The notes under the pieces: generated by a model
The model's input: only the letters and a program-made list of their open reading frames with translations
Databases searched by the model: none
What the model was told of the DNA's origin: nothing
Part shown: in pieces, positions 12,801 through 22,550 of the stretch
Position numbering within the stretch: the first letter of the stretch is position 1
Layout of the letters: each line of letters opens with the position of its first letter
Assembly (NCBI GenBank): GCA_009760855.2
Contig: WPIO01000014.1
Coordinates: 467,501 to 531,500, forward strand
Source: Cristatella mucedo
Lineage: Eukaryota > Bryozoa > Phylactolaemata > Cristatellidae
Length of the DNA: 64,000 nt
Direction: 5' to 3'
Position numbers and translations under genes: made by a program

Positions 12801-15213
12801 TCAGGGAACTTTACACGTGCAGTAAACAAAGCATGTCAGTCACTTCAGCACCCATAAGCACACAAAGAGCAAACTAACTCAGACCCAGCAAATGCTGTGA
12901 GGAGCAGGTGGGTTTTAGCCTCGTTTTAAAGGTCGTCGAGTTTGGCGATGTTAAAACATCAGTCGGGAGTAGTTTCCATGCTTTGGGAGCACACAAACTT
13001 AAGGTACAGTCTCTCCAGAGGATTTGAGGTTGGCTAGAGCAACGATGATGGGAATGTCACTACCCCTGTCCTGCTGGATCTATCAGCTGCATTCGACACT
13101 ATAGATCAGGATATCCTACTTGATGGATCGAGAACCAGTGATCGGCCTGGCAGACGATGCACTGACACGGTTCGAATAGAATTTGTCTGATATAGTGTTC
13201 ACCCTGTGTCGAGTGGCTGTAAGATCTCATCCACCAGACCAGTCTATTGTGCAGTCCCACAAAGGTCTGTCCTCGGTCTTTTACTGTTTTCCATTGATAC
13301 TGAACCTCTGAGGAAAGTGATTTGGGCCCATGAAATCGGATATCACTTCTATGCTGAAGATACTCAGTTGTATTTGTCGTTTAAACCGTCGGTATCGGCT
13401 GTAGTGACTGATAAACTGAATGCTTGCCTTGCAAACATTCGATCCTGGAAGTCGAAAAATTTCTTGAAACTAAACGAAGGTAAAACTGAACTGCTACTCA
13501 CAGGGCACCCTAAGCATGTGACTGGATAAGAAAGCTTTGCTATTCTAATATGTGATGCTGCTGTGCTAGATTATGGCAATTCCATTTTGGCTGGGCTACC
13601 GAAAAAAGCCATTAGGCCACTGCAGCTGGTGATGAATATGGCAGCAAGGCTACTTTACAAATACCAGAGGTTTGACTATATGTCTCCATTTGCTGCAAGA
13701 TCTCGGATGGCTGCCAGTTGATCAACGGATACAGAGCAAGTTCTTAAGCTGATCAACAAGGCCTGCCATGGCTTGGCTCCTTCAAACCTAGCTGAACTGC
13801 TGCACCAGTTTCTGCCTCCTAGTGCCCTCAGGTCCCATATGGACAATAAATTGGCTATAATGATAATAATAATAATGCACTTGATAAAGTGCCCTCAAAG
13901 AACTCAATCTCTTTTTTTGCACTTTACATTTGCATGCTGACCCTGTGCATGTCACCCCTAACCAAGTTATTCATTATGTTTGTTTATCAAGCATGATATT
14001 ACTCACCATTCAATTGCATTTCATTTTGCAGCAAATGTAAAGCGCCTAGAAAAAGATTGGGTTCTCTGAGGGCGCTTTATCAAGCGCATTATTATTATTG
14101 TTATTATTATTATTACATTTGCTGCAATGGGAACGCTATTGAATGGCGAGTAATATCATGCTTTATAAACAACATGGATAACATGGTTTGGGGTGATATG
14201 CACAAGGTCAGCATGCAATTGTGGTTGTTAGTGGCAGCATGCACAATGCCAGCACCCATAAGCACATAAAGAACGAATCACAGGGACCCACTAAATGCTG
14301 TCCTAAATAGGTGCACTTTTAAGTTCTTTTTAAATGTAGTCAAGTCAGGGGATGTTGTGACGCAAGTCGGGAGTGAGTTCCAGGCTTTGGGAGCATACGA
14401 ACTAAATGCATGGTCTCCAAAGGATTTGAGGTTTAGGTGTTCTATTCCTTCGCTTAAAGACCGTTGACGACAGAAGCTTTAGCTCTGCAGGTCCTAGACT
14501 GTAGGACTCACTTCCACAATTCTTATACAACGACATCTACTTTCCTGCTGCAGACTATGGCAATCCTTTCCAGCCGTCATGAGCTGCTAGTTCCATGCTA
14601 CTCACTACCTCAATGGCCCTCCTGACTCAACTAAGCCTCTTACTTTCTCATTGTTTCGTGAAATAAAGTCTATTGGCTACCGAATGTGTACCGAAAGCAG
14701 CATATATTTTGAGTGGGATATAGAAAACTCCTTTGTAACACAACCAGTCTCTGTGGAGTTACAGATGGAGATACATTACACTACATTAGAGGCTCAGCTA
14801 GCGAACTGAGTCAGACGAGAGGATGGTACAATGCCTAGCCATACTGCTGTAATTCTGAGACAAATATGATTTAAACAACTCGACCCTAGGCAGTCATTCT
14901 AATTTGTACTCTCTGCTATATGCTATATAGTACAGGAAGTCAATGGAGCAATCAGCATGCGAATGACACAAAATGAGAGCAAATACCTTCACTGATAATA
15001 GAGGTAGGTGATTCAATGCTCTTAACTACTTCATGTTGAACGGCGTAGTGCCATCACAAAGCAACCACAAAAGTGAAACCAATCCTCCTGCTGAAGCACA
15101 GAACGATGCAAAACCCTCACCGATCTCGAACAAGCCACTACAAACTTGGCTCACCAAGCATCCACACGTGTGCATTAGTGTGTATGTGCGTAAGCCTCTC
15201 TGTGTGTGTGTGC

Positions 15214-15301
<88 letters not shown>

Positions 15302-18300
15302 AAGTGTAAGTGCAAGAGAGTGGACCAACACTTTCGAGCACGTGCAAAACTATGGGAGCAAGCTTGTGCATGAAACGTCGACTTAGCACAGTGAAACGAT
15401 CAACTGGCTTTTTTCATGTGTTGCAGCAATTTGTACCCAGACAGGTAGGACCAAGACTGGGTGGGTGGTAAAAGGAACTGGCCGACAAAAAACTTCTAGA
15501 CATCGACTATAGAGTCCTAACATGCTTGTATGCACGACTTCATTCACAACATACTAGAGTGGTCAACACGAAAGAGAGCATTGTGGAACAATGACGGCAA
15601 TCTCAATGGGCTCGAAATCTCCACATCTGCACATCTCGGGTCAATATCAAATAAAGCATGCACGCATCGGTGGAGGAGGGTAAGCAATGACTGTGGGTAT
15701 ACACGTGGCCACTTTTGGAGCAATGGCAGGCGGCTTTGCTAGGGACCCACTTGATTGCTTCTCCTTAGCCGATAGTGGCTGTGTGCATCGGGTTGCGGCG
15801 ATTTCTTGGGCACGTCTGCATGCTCGAAAAGATAGACGTCGCCGTCTGACTGACGAATGATCTGCAGCAGTAGCAAATTAGCTGCAGCTGACTTGTGGCA
15901 AGGCAACGCCGACCAATACCAACGCCACCGAACGACTCATTTAGCGAACATGGCTCGTGGATCGCCAGGGCATGAGAAACCCGACGACACACGTGTGCTG
16001 GAGAAGAAAACGAGAGCACAGAAGCCGGCTAACGCAGTCCAAAAAAGTCGAAGCTTAATACTCGCTACATTCAGAGGTCCCGACAATGCATGCAGTCACT
16101 ACTGAGTGACAGCACCAACAGGATATTGCACTCAGACTAGCAAAAACAGATTCAACTTTTCGGACAGTGCAGTCGAGGTGAGCACTTGCTTAAGTCACTA
16201 ATACATGAATCCCCTAGAATTTCTCTGAGGCGACCTGTGTCAGTGATTCAAAAGCATCATCAACCCATTGACACGTAGGATTTCCTCTTTTGAGATAAGT
16301 GTGACTACGCATGGTGGATCACTTGATCATTAATGCACAGATCCTGATAACCCATAGTGCCATCATCTACTAAGAACGATGATAAGATCAATAATACTTT
16401 TGAATGTCTAAAATTGAAGCACGAATAATGCGGTGTTTGTTCTTCGGGCAATACAGATTGTTAACCTGTAAATCATACGACTGGTTAAATCATACTACAG
16501 GTCTACAACGACCCTATTGCTTGCCTTATAAATAAATGGCTATGGCCTTAAAAGCAAAATAGCTACATTTGTTCGTCCCACCAATTACTACGATGCCAAA
16601 ACATTTATGACTGGCAAAAGGAGTATATACTGCCATGCAAAGGAATTCCAACACTGTCGAGCAAAAATTACGACATCTTAATGAGCTTGAATGGCAAGTA
16701 GCTATCGTGACTAACACATATTATTAGATAGACAGCTAAAAAACTGTTATTATGCTTTAGTGGCAGCTGCTTTGCTCATCACGACTTCCGGCAGACAAGT
16801 AGGCAATAATCCATAAAGTTCACACCTAATACCCATTCAAGCTTCTTACAATAAACTACTAGTATTTCGTTGTCATGTCCCATTTTGCTTTTACCTTTCT
16901 GATCGTATGAACTCCCAGTCTGCAGCAGTAAGTAGCCTCTGTTTTTCCACAAAAAAGTGCCTCGGCTGCTCTCCACCAACATCGAAGATGCCAGCACAAC
17001 AGAGAAACTAATACCCATCATGGCCGGCTATGAACAAGACTTGGCTGTCGGTTACCAAATAGCACAATCATTGGTGGTACAGTCACTATTTACCGTGGCC
17101 TCGACAGCAGATCACGGTGGCCATCGCATGATATTACGATGGCACTAAAACACTGTTTGTCACTGCCTGACCATGGCCATAACATCATGTGGCGGTTGCT
17201 GCTATAAAGCGATCTTAATTAACTAAGGAACAAGAAAGCAAAGGCATAGCATAGCAGCCACTAAGAGGACTGTCTGGCTTCTTAAAACAACAAAAACACA
17301 ATTGGCAAGTGGAAGAGGTAAATAAAAGGTGCAGACAGCCCGAAAAGCCGGTCATAGCAGAGTTCCAAATCCAGCTGGCATGTTGTATCTCCATCTGTAA
17401 CTCCACAAAGCCACAAAGAAAGACTATGTAGGTGTTACACAGAAGAGTTTTGTACAGCGCACTCACAGCCTAAACGGCTTTCGGTATGCATTCGGTAGCC
17501 AACAAACTTCATCTCAAGCAACAAAGAGAAAGTGGAAAGCATAGCAGAGTCAGGAGAGCAGTTGAGATAGTGAGTAGCATGGAAGTAGCAATTTAGGACG
17601 GCTGGAAAGGATGTTCCATAGTCGGCAGCAGGACAGTATTTACCGTTGCATAACAATCGTGGAAGTGAGATCAACAGTGTAGGACCTGCAGAGCAAAAGC
17701 TTCTAGTGAGCTGTTGTGGCACACAAGGCGGTTGCTTTTCACGGCATTGGTCCCGAGGTCGTGGGTTCGAATACTGCAGTGGCGATTCTTTATTGCCACT
17801 TAAAGTGGTGGTGATAGCCTTAAAGGGCTCTTCTGTTTCTATATAAAAGAGGCTGTTGAATCAGCTAAATTTTTTCTGTTGCCAACGGTCTTTAAGCAGA
17901 GGAATGGAACAGCTAATTTACTGTCCATACAAGACCTGAGGGCACAAAGAGGCTGCAACTGTAGCCACGGCTGGCTAGCCAATCGCTTGCCAGCTGTGAG
18001 GCCAATCCCTCTCGAGGTCAGTCATGCTGAACCCACATCCATCTTGTGGCAGATAAAGGCCATTTCCCTCCTGCCGGCTGGGCTACGTGGACTAACACTT
18101 CTCTGCCTGTGGGTCGGCCTGAAGGAACCTCTTCTTTGCGTCTCTATCGTACGTTGGCAGAATAAAGTCATAACCTAACAATGTGTTAACCATCAACGAA
18201 TACTTAGCGCCAACAAAACAAAGCACTGGTGAGCAGTTTAGCTAGGTAGAAAGGAGCAAAGCTGCATCCATTGATCAAATACCAGCCATCCAAGCTCTTT

Positions 18301-19099
18301 CAGCAAAGGAGACATATGGTCTGGTCATAGCCACTTTATAATTACATCAATGCCGGTTGAACCAGGCAGGTAAGTTGCATAGTTGGCACAAATCTGATAT
18401 GGTCTCGTGTGCCTATGATGCACAGCTAAGAAAGAAATAAATTATGCCAAGCCACAATCATGGCAGTGCAAGGACATCAAACAGCTTCAGATCAAGACTA
18501 TCGGCAGCATACTGATATAGTCAAAGCACTGCTTCTATATAGAATACCGTGAAATGTAATGCTATGTAGCGCCATCTGTAACTCCACAAAGCCATAAAGA
18601 CTATGTCTGTTTTACAGAGGATAGTTTTCATAGCGCACGCATAGCCTGACCAGCTTTCGGTACGCATTTGGTAGCCACAGACGTCATCTTGTGCAACAAT
18701 GAGAATGTAAGAAGCAAGGCTGAGTCAGGAGAGCCGTCGAGGTAGTGAGTAGCATGGAAGTAGCTCAGGACAGCTGGAAAGAATGTGCCATAGTGGGCAG
18801 CCTGCAAATAGATGCCGTCCACGATAACTGGCTCGAATCACATTAGGAGATGAACATCTATACGAAAGTGTAAGGCATATGCAATGCTTTACTCGATATG
18901 CTTGTGAAAAGCCCATGCGGTCAGCAAAGCTGCGGACATCCGACTCCGAGACACCGGCCACCATCTGCACGGCCCACACGTTGGTGTGATGGCTGCCATC
19001 GTCATTTGTCGTTGCCAATATGGCCAAAATGAGGTGGTAAAAAAAAGCAGCTTGGCATGATCGGAAGGCGCCCGCATTCCACCGATGCCACAGATCCAT
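994..19099 (-). CDS. furin-like: Furin-like proprotein convertase (PCSK family), 9 coding exons, 3' end missing
   Basis: A secretory-pathway, Ca2+-dependent serine endoprotease that cleaves precursor proteins after paired basic residues in the Golgi or at the cell surface (family knowledge). The exons give at least 503 residues: signal peptide about 1-29, propeptide to the activation site KRRVKR at 116-121, subtilisin domain to about 440, then the start of the P domain. Catalytic residues are Asp167 ([12 protein letters not shown]), His213 ([13 protein letters not shown]), oxyanion Asn314 (VWASGNGG) and Ser389 ([12 protein letters not shown]). The spacings nearly equal those of furin, except for about five extra residues between Asp and His. 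Asn rather than Asp at the oxyanion position argues against PC2. All introns are GT-AG and phases match at every internal junction. No stop or frameshift was seen, so the gene looks functional. The P-domain remainder and any Cys-rich or transmembrane tail were not found, so furin, PC5/6 and PACE4 types cannot be separated. Confidence 0.95.
1183..3674. other. Convertase intron 8
   Basis: About 2.5 kb of AT-moderate sequence. Apart from the LINE-B tail at 1421-1500, I see no repeat or coding signal. Confidence 0.8.
1421..1500 (-). mobile_element. LINE-B 3' tail with (ATT)n end
   Basis: On the minus strand the sequence reads AAAGCGCCTAGAGAGAGATT, then AAGTTCTCTGAGGGCGCTTT, then ATCAAGTGAATT and ATT repeats. 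This is the LINE-B terminal hairpin and tail. Sequence beyond about 1500 no longer matches other copies, so the insert is very short. Confidence 0.8.
3675..3778 (-). CDS. furin-like: Convertase exon 8: end of catalytic domain (residues 407-440)
   Basis: A 104-bp exon found by reading the minus strand for the expected motif. After an acceptor ending TGTAG, one base completes Asn406. It then encodes [15 protein letters not shown] and, further on, [11 protein letters not shown], which match the LTWRD-Q and W-TNGVGR motifs ending convertase catalytic domains. The donor is GTGAGA. Leaving phase 1 fits exon 9 exactly (Val441). A plus-strand open frame across this interval is coincidental. Confidence 0.93.
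3779..5383. other. Convertase intron 7
   Basis: 1.6 kb. It holds one old SINE-1 copy (4539-4697); nothing else recognised. Confidence 0.8.
4539..4697 (-). mobile_element. SINE-1 copy, strongly diverged
   Basis: It has the family order on the minus strand: tRNA-like head, ATTCTTCATAGC, GCTATCA block, then GTCAGCTGATCT-like 3' end on the plus strand. Similarity to younger copies is patchy. Confidence 0.5.
5384..5703 (-). CDS. furin-like: Convertase exon 7: oxyanion Asn and catalytic Ser (residues 300-405)
   Basis: 320 bp; acceptor TCTGTTCAG, donor GTAAGC, leaving AA of a split Asn codon. It begins [17 protein letters not shown] with oxyanion Asn314. It continues through [17 protein letters not shown] and [11 protein letters not shown] to [12 protein letters not shown] with nucleophile Ser389. 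All Cys and Gly positions conserved in the family are present. Confidence 0.97.
5704..6906. other. Convertase intron 6
   Basis: 1.2 kb containing the (CA)n array at 6579-6821 within about 90 bp of exon 6's donor. No coding signal. Confidence 0.85.
6579..6821. repeat. (CA)n microsatellite with a 69-bp internal duplication
   Basis: Long CA tracts are interrupted twice by the same unit, CTACAAGTGGCTTCACACCA, at about 6635 and 6704, so a non-CA segment plus flanking CA was duplicated. Long Thr-His or Cys-Val open frames here are artefacts of the repeat. Confidence 0.98.
6907..7079 (-). CDS. furin-like: Convertase exon 6: substrate-binding segment (residues 243-299)
   Basis: 173 bp; acceptor TTTGCAG, donor GTGGGC, ending phase 0. 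Two bases complete Gly242. It encodes [17 protein letters not shown], then [20 protein letters not shown] and [24 protein letters not shown] is a signature of kexin/furin proteases. The intron to exon 5 is only 90 bp. Confidence 0.96.
7170..7350 (-). CDS. furin-like: Convertase exon 5: catalytic His (residues 182-241)
   Basis: 181 bp, entering in phase 0 and leaving one base for a split Gly codon; acceptor GGGGCAG, donor GTACGC. It encodes [20 protein letters not shown], then [18 protein letters not shown] with catalytic His213, then [17 protein letters not shown]. The Asp-to-His loop is about five residues longer than in vertebrate furin and contains an NST glycosylation sequon at 191-193. 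Confidence 0.96.
7351..9579. other. Convertase intron 4
   Basis: 2.2 kb. It contains a very old LINE-B hairpin with an ATT tail near 8722-8810; otherwise I see nothing. Confidence 0.8.
8722..8810 (+). mobile_element. Old LINE-B 3' end with (TTA)n
   Basis: GTGAAGTGCCTAGAAGGAGA followed by CTTAGTCCCATGGGCACTAC and an (ATT)9-like tract. This is the LINE-B terminal hairpin in diverged form; the outer stem is kept as AGTGCC/GGCACT. Confidence 0.65.
9580..9714 (-). CDS. furin-like: Convertase exon 4: catalytic Asp (residues 137-181)
   Basis: 135 bp, phase 0 at both ends; acceptor TTCATGCAG, donor GTGAGC. It encodes [17 protein letters not shown] followed by [17 protein letters not shown]. The first Asp of DDG (residue 167) is the catalytic Asp of the subtilisin triad. 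Confidence 0.96.
9715..10271. other. Convertase intron 3
   Basis: 557 bp; I see no repeat or gene in it. Confidence 0.85.
10272..10361 (-). CDS. furin-like: Convertase exon 3: activation site (residues 107-136)
   Basis: 90 bp, phase 0 at both ends; acceptor TTTGTAG, donor GTCAGT. It encodes [15 protein letters not shown] followed by [15 protein letters not shown]. The tetrabasic KRRVKR (116-121) is the autocatalytic primary cleavage site that separates the propeptide from the mature enzyme. The QQVAKRR context is strongly furin-like. Confidence 0.95.
10808..11150 (-). mobile_element. LINE-B 3' end
   Basis: The minus strand ends with the hairpin (AAAGTGCCTAGAAAGAGATT then GAGTTCTCTGA) and ATT repeats. 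The preceding 3' UTR is shared with the copies at 34 kb and 61.5 kb (GACATGCACAGGGTCAGCAT on the plus strand). The outer stem is degraded on one side. Confidence 0.8.
11383..11545 (+). mobile_element. SINE-1 copy, well preserved
   Basis: tRNA-like head with an inverted repeat ACGACCTCGG/CCGAGGTCGT, B box GGTTCGATTCC at 11443-11453, a GCGATTCTTTATCACCACT body and the end AAAGAGGCTGTTTAATCAGG. It is used here as a family reference. Confidence 0.85.
12762..13027 (-). mobile_element. LINE-B-related 3' end (B' subtype)
   Basis: A minus-strand tail with the hairpin TCCCTGAAAGAGATTTAGTC and CTCTTAGGGTGCTATA. It is followed upstream by the 3' UTR and C-terminal block shared with other LINE-B copies (TTCCATGCTTTGGGAGC on the plus strand). 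It ends abruptly where LINE-A begins. Confidence 0.7.
13861..14443 (-). mobile_element. LINE-B 3' fragment inserted in LINE-A, itself interrupted
   Basis: ATT repeats and the terminal hairpin lie at 13861-13932; the 3' UTR and C-terminal block continue at 14114-14443. Between them is a plus-strand LINE-B tail. The outer stem reads AAAGTGCA/GGGCACTTT. Confidence 0.85.
13934..14112 (+). mobile_element. Short LINE-B tail nested in a LINE-B
   Basis: A 5'-truncated 179-bp insert starting ATGCTGACCCTGTGCATG and ending in the hairpin and ATT repeats. It is flanked by TTACATTTGC at 13924-13933 and 14113-14122, a probable target-site duplication (part may come from the tail). Confidence 0.85.
15201..15300. 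repeat. (GT)n microsatellite
   Basis: An almost pure GT array ending GCGCGCGTG, inside convertase intron 2, about 450 bp from exon 2's donor. Confidence 0.98.
15751..15861 (-). CDS. furin-like: Convertase exon 2: propeptide middle (residues 70-106)
   Basis: 111 bp, phase 0 at both ends; acceptor CTGCTGCAG, donor GTGGGT. It encodes [20 protein letters not shown] and then [11 protein letters not shown]. This aligns with the furin propeptide segment holding the pH-sensing His (here His83) and the internal cleavage region. The internal basic site is VPKK rather than an Arg-x-x-Lys-Arg type, while RLRR at 100-103 downstream is a full R-x-R-R motif. It joins in frame to exon 3 (SNQ-VLWAEQQ), which matches the family consensus. 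Confidence 0.9.
17384..18335 (-). mobile_element. LINE-A 3' part, interrupted by SINE-1 and an unknown segment
   Basis: The minus strand reads the LINE-A end (GTTACAGATGGAGATACAAC), the RLKTVGD/AGPxLW C-terminal block and earlier RT sequence. It runs 17384-17704, 17873-17948 and about 18226-18335. A SINE-1 fills the first gap. The second gap (17949-18225, GC-richer, holding AGAATAAAGTC) is an unidentified insertion. Confidence 0.75.
17705..17872 (+). mobile_element. SINE-1 inserted in LINE-A
   Basis: Head GTGGCACACAAGGCGGTTGC, B box GGTTCGAATAC, body GCGATTCTTTATTGCCACTT, end AAGAGGCTGTTGAATCAGC. The LINE-A flanks join at TTCTG on both sides, so it inserted after LINE-A. Confidence 0.85.
18548..18802 (-). 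mobile_element. LINE-A 3' end next to convertase exon 1
   Basis: The minus strand carries the terminal CTTTATGGCTTTGTGGAGTT and the upstream CAGCTGTCCTGAGCTACTTC blocks shared with the copies at 14.5, 26.8 and 54.8 kb. It lies about 90 bp downstream of exon 1's donor. Confidence 0.8.
18893..19099 (-). CDS. furin-like: Convertase exon 1: signal peptide and start of propeptide (residues 1-69)
   Basis: The ATG is at 19099-19097. It is chosen because it precedes a good signal peptide: a short basic n-region, the hydrophobic core [13 protein letters not shown], then a likely cleavage site near residue 29. The propeptide then begins with [20 protein letters not shown], matching the conserved TNTWAV-type start of convertase propeptides. 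The donor is GTAAAG after CGA, phase 0. Upstream, the frame stays open to a possible acceptor (TTTTCAG, exon edge 19152), so a non-coding or slightly longer 5' exon is possible. Confidence 0.85.
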
Positions 19100-22000
19100 A
19101 CGACGACCAGGCAGGTCGGTGATCCGAGCTACCCCAAAGGGGGCTGAAACTCCTGAAAAGGAATCGAATGAGCAAAGTTAGGATCCCAGTTCAAGCAGCT
19201 ATTTTCTATGTCGGAAGATCCTGAAGCACTCGCGAGCCTAAGCTTAAAGTGGCAATGCAGCAGCATGCTACCTGCATCGCAGCCTGAAGACTGGAACAAT
19301 CATTCATATGCTGTCATGCTCATTACCTAGGTGCATTATAGCAGCTGCATCAGACATCCACAAGCAGCAACATGTGCAATCGCCTAAAGAATTGAGCCGA
19401 CAGGCTTCCAGAAGACTGAATTATCAGTGACCTACTAAGCTGAGTACTAATCCTTGCCTGCTCCATTTCCATATATAAAGATCATTAAGCATGTCCTTGG
19501 TTTTATTGACGTGGGGGTAATGCATTTGCTAAATTCTAAGAACTTCATCTCTTTCATCCTAGAGGCCAAGCAGGATCCGCATTTGCTAAGCACTTGCTGT
19601 GGCCAGGCATGTAATCAGTATTTATGAGAGCCGTGTGTTAAACTGACAGAGGCAGCGATTGAGCTGCAGGTTCCCTTTCTCGGAAACAGCTGGTTGCACC
19701 AGTTGTTCAGTCTCTGCATTGATCATGATCTAGCAGCAGCCACCATCTAGCCAGTGATTAATGAGAGAGATCCTCATAGAGACAGAGGTCAGGCACTGGC
19801 ATCAATCAATCAATCAATCAATCAATCACGAGCGGGTCTGTTGTTTTGGACCTATCAATGCAGGGTCACCCCACTCTTGAGAGTCTGGCAATAATCACTA
19901 AGCCAGCACTTTTGCTGCCCCTACTTGACAAAACCAGACCAATCACCTTTTGCGCCAGATTTACATCATGGCAGCACCATAATTTTGCCCTTAACTCCAA
20001 ATCCTTAAAACCCCATGCCTGGAGGATGTCGATTAGTGAGACTCACTGGTTCAGCCATAGCAGCTCCAGTAACTACTCGTAGGCATGACAAAGAGAACGA
20101 ATAAGTTAAGCATCACGAATCTGCGAATCAGAATCACCTAAACGAGCCCTTGTCGTGCACACACTGCAGCTCTGCAGTGAGTGACAAATGGAACGACAGG
20201 CAAGGTTTATATGGGGTAAGATAAAAAAAAACTGATGGCAAGTAAAAGAAATCGAGGGCACGGTAAAAACTTCAAAGCAATTTAAAACGCCCTTTAAGAT
20301 CTCACTACAGTAGGAGCCTCCTAAAAGCCTTGGCAGGTTGTTTCCTCAAAGATCTGACCAGCCAAGTTGTCTCAGCCAGCCGTATGGGCAGCACCAGACT
20401 TTGGCCTGACTGCTGGCGATTACGACCGAGGTCTGCACCACGACTCTATAATAGCGAAGCCTGGTCCGGGGGGAAATGTCGCATGGCTGCCGCCCGCCGG
20501 GTCCCAATATGACTAACCAGCTGGCTGCCGGAAGCTGGGATGGAAGAATACCATGCCTACCCTATGTTAAGTGGGCTGGTGGCACGGTCAAAGAAACAAT
20601 AGCAAGCAGCTGCTTGCAAGACTCCAGGAGAAAAACACGGTCAGTGATAAACAAAAAACGCTTGACAGACGGCTGAACTCAATGTTTTGACAGTCTCAGA
20701 ATAGTCAAAGCCTCTGGCATTGCTGACAATGCCTCTATTCCAGCTAGCAGCCATTCTGCCACAGGCTCCTCCGACAAGGCAGCACCCTGTTCATTTGTTC
20801 CACAGTATGTCCACTAACACGCCCACTGACAAGCTCAAGCCCATTCCACCATTAGAGCACCTTTAATGAAAGTTATTTAAATAATAATTGGCTCTTTGCA
20901 ACTGACGCTGGCATTTACCTGACTTGACCACATCTGACTAGCAGTAGTTACAAGCAGACTAAAGCCCTAGATGGCACAGCCCCACCTGTGCAAAGCCATC
21001 GACAGCTAGGCACGTACGAAAAGAAAAGGAATATTGTTTCTGCTATTAGATCTCACTTCGTGCACTGACTTGAGTCCGTAGGTCACACATTCTATAAAAA
21101 AATAACATTTACATATATAAATAATCTAAATATAGTCAGCTGTGCTGCTATTAATAAAGCTAAGGATCAACTTGCACTTTATTCAGAGTAAAACGTAGCT
21201 CCATTTGTAACGTTGCCAAATCATGAAGTTGCGTGGTCGCTACGTTTCTGATTATTACAAGGCGCACTCAAAGCTTCCACCAGCACTTCTGTGCACAGAA
21301 CACGGTCAACAAAGTGCTGTCAAACAACAAGCACCAGCAAGAAGCATAGCTGATATATGAGAATAGAAGTAAGCAGTGTCGAACCTACCAAGAATGGCTT
21401 GCAAGACGTGTGTGCAAGTAGAACAGAAGAAGCACTACAGGGAGGGGGTTCGCACCAGCATAGACAAAGTGAGCTCGATCGGCTCGATTCTGGTGGTCTT
21501 TCTCGGGTCACTTGGCAAAACTACAGCCATTCCGGATAATCTGCCAGATTATACCGAGAGCCAAGGCTTAGCAACGGCCTGACCAGCTCTGCAGCAGCAA
21601 CGAGCAGCTAACAAGCTAAGCTACTACCCTCCTCCTCCAGAGGCATTGACGACGAGCAGTCGCAAGCCGGTCACAGCAGGTATGCCAAGGAGTGAGTCCG
21701 CTCAGTACGCTACCTGACAGATCGCATCCAATACAAAAAAGGGGTGAGAGGCAACAAGTGAGAGTGGAGAAAGCATTTCTTGGCTACCTCTTGAGGCACA
21801 ATACAAGAAAGTCAAGGTCGCGTGTAAAGATTTTGCAGGCTTCCACATCCCAGTCACATGAGTAGAAGAGACAGTTCCACGTGCTCTCTGTAAGGGCGAG
21901 TTTCACTACTTCTAACATGGAGCAAAAGTCGTTTAGCAACTTAAATGAGAGCAGCTCACGCATACAAATGGAGCTCCGTGGCTCAAAAAATCAGCATGCC

Positions 22001-22550
22001 ATCCCTGGGCACCGGACTATGCTGCCAAAAACCTGTTCAACTCGGAGCTCTGATCAGTGTTGATCCCAGCAGACCGTCAATGGTAAACTAAGGTGGTAAG
22101 AGCAGTGGCTCACGCGAGACAGAAGAAGTACTAGATCGCATAACTCAGTGGGTAGCAGAAAGACAATCCGATTTGATTGGCAAAATATATGATGATAATG
22201 ATGATAACTAGTTCGAAGATACTCTTTGTATCCTGGGCCGATCAATAGCAACACCCCTTCCGACCTAAAACCCTCTCTGGATGGAGACAAAACTGTTCCA
22301 AGGTCTGGAATGGCTATCGGGCTCCCAGTCGAGCATACAAGCTCGTACGCGGTGCCTGGCTATCGTTTTTAGAAATGAACGGCTTTCGTAGTGACGCTAC
22401 ACACCACTGCTCCATCATCAGTACAGGACTCACAGGGGTATTTGCCAACTCCAGAGATACTGTTGCATTAAGCTGACGCCAGTCAATAAATGATTAGGTT
22501 GACTCGGCGAGCGACTGCTTGTTAATCAGTATACTTCAAATTATTTCCAT
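19100..22550. other. Upstream flank of the convertase gene, no gene recognised
   Basis: 3.4 kb that should include the convertase promoter (minus-strand direction), but I cannot point to a core promoter. Contents: a possible old LINE-B hairpin near 19520-19590, an (ATCA)7 tract at 19801-19828, and many short uninformative open frames. Confidence 0.6.
19801..19828. repeat. (ATCA)7 tetranucleotide tract
   Basis: Seven perfect ATCA units. Confidence 0.95.

Larger units (their letters stand above)
13028..14790 (+). mobile_element. LINE-A (CR1/L2-like) RT remnant, split by LINE-B
   Basis: A non-LTR reverse transcriptase remnant. Recognisable pieces are [17 protein letters not shown], a PQRSVLG block, [13 protein letters not shown] at about 13344-13380 and [16 protein letters not shown]; after 14444 the C-terminal [13 protein letters not shown] block follows. 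The catalytic YADD box reads YAED, and several stops and frameshifts are present, so it is dead. The 3' end is a TTTGTGGAGTTACAGATGG type followed by ATTACA-like repeats. The element is interrupted at about 13861-14443 by a minus-strand LINE-B. Confidence 0.85.
10362..15750. other. Convertase intron 2, repeat-rich
   Basis: The largest intron (5.4 kb). It holds two LINE-B tails, a SINE-1, a three-level LINE nest and a (GT)n array, listed separately. The parts between them (10362-10805, 11560-12760, 14800-15200) show nothing I can identify. Confidence 0.85.
15862..18892. other. Convertase intron 1
   Basis: 3.0 kb. The first 1.5 kb (15862-17380) shows nothing I recognise. The rest holds two minus-strand LINE-A copies and a SINE-1. 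Confidence 0.8.
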
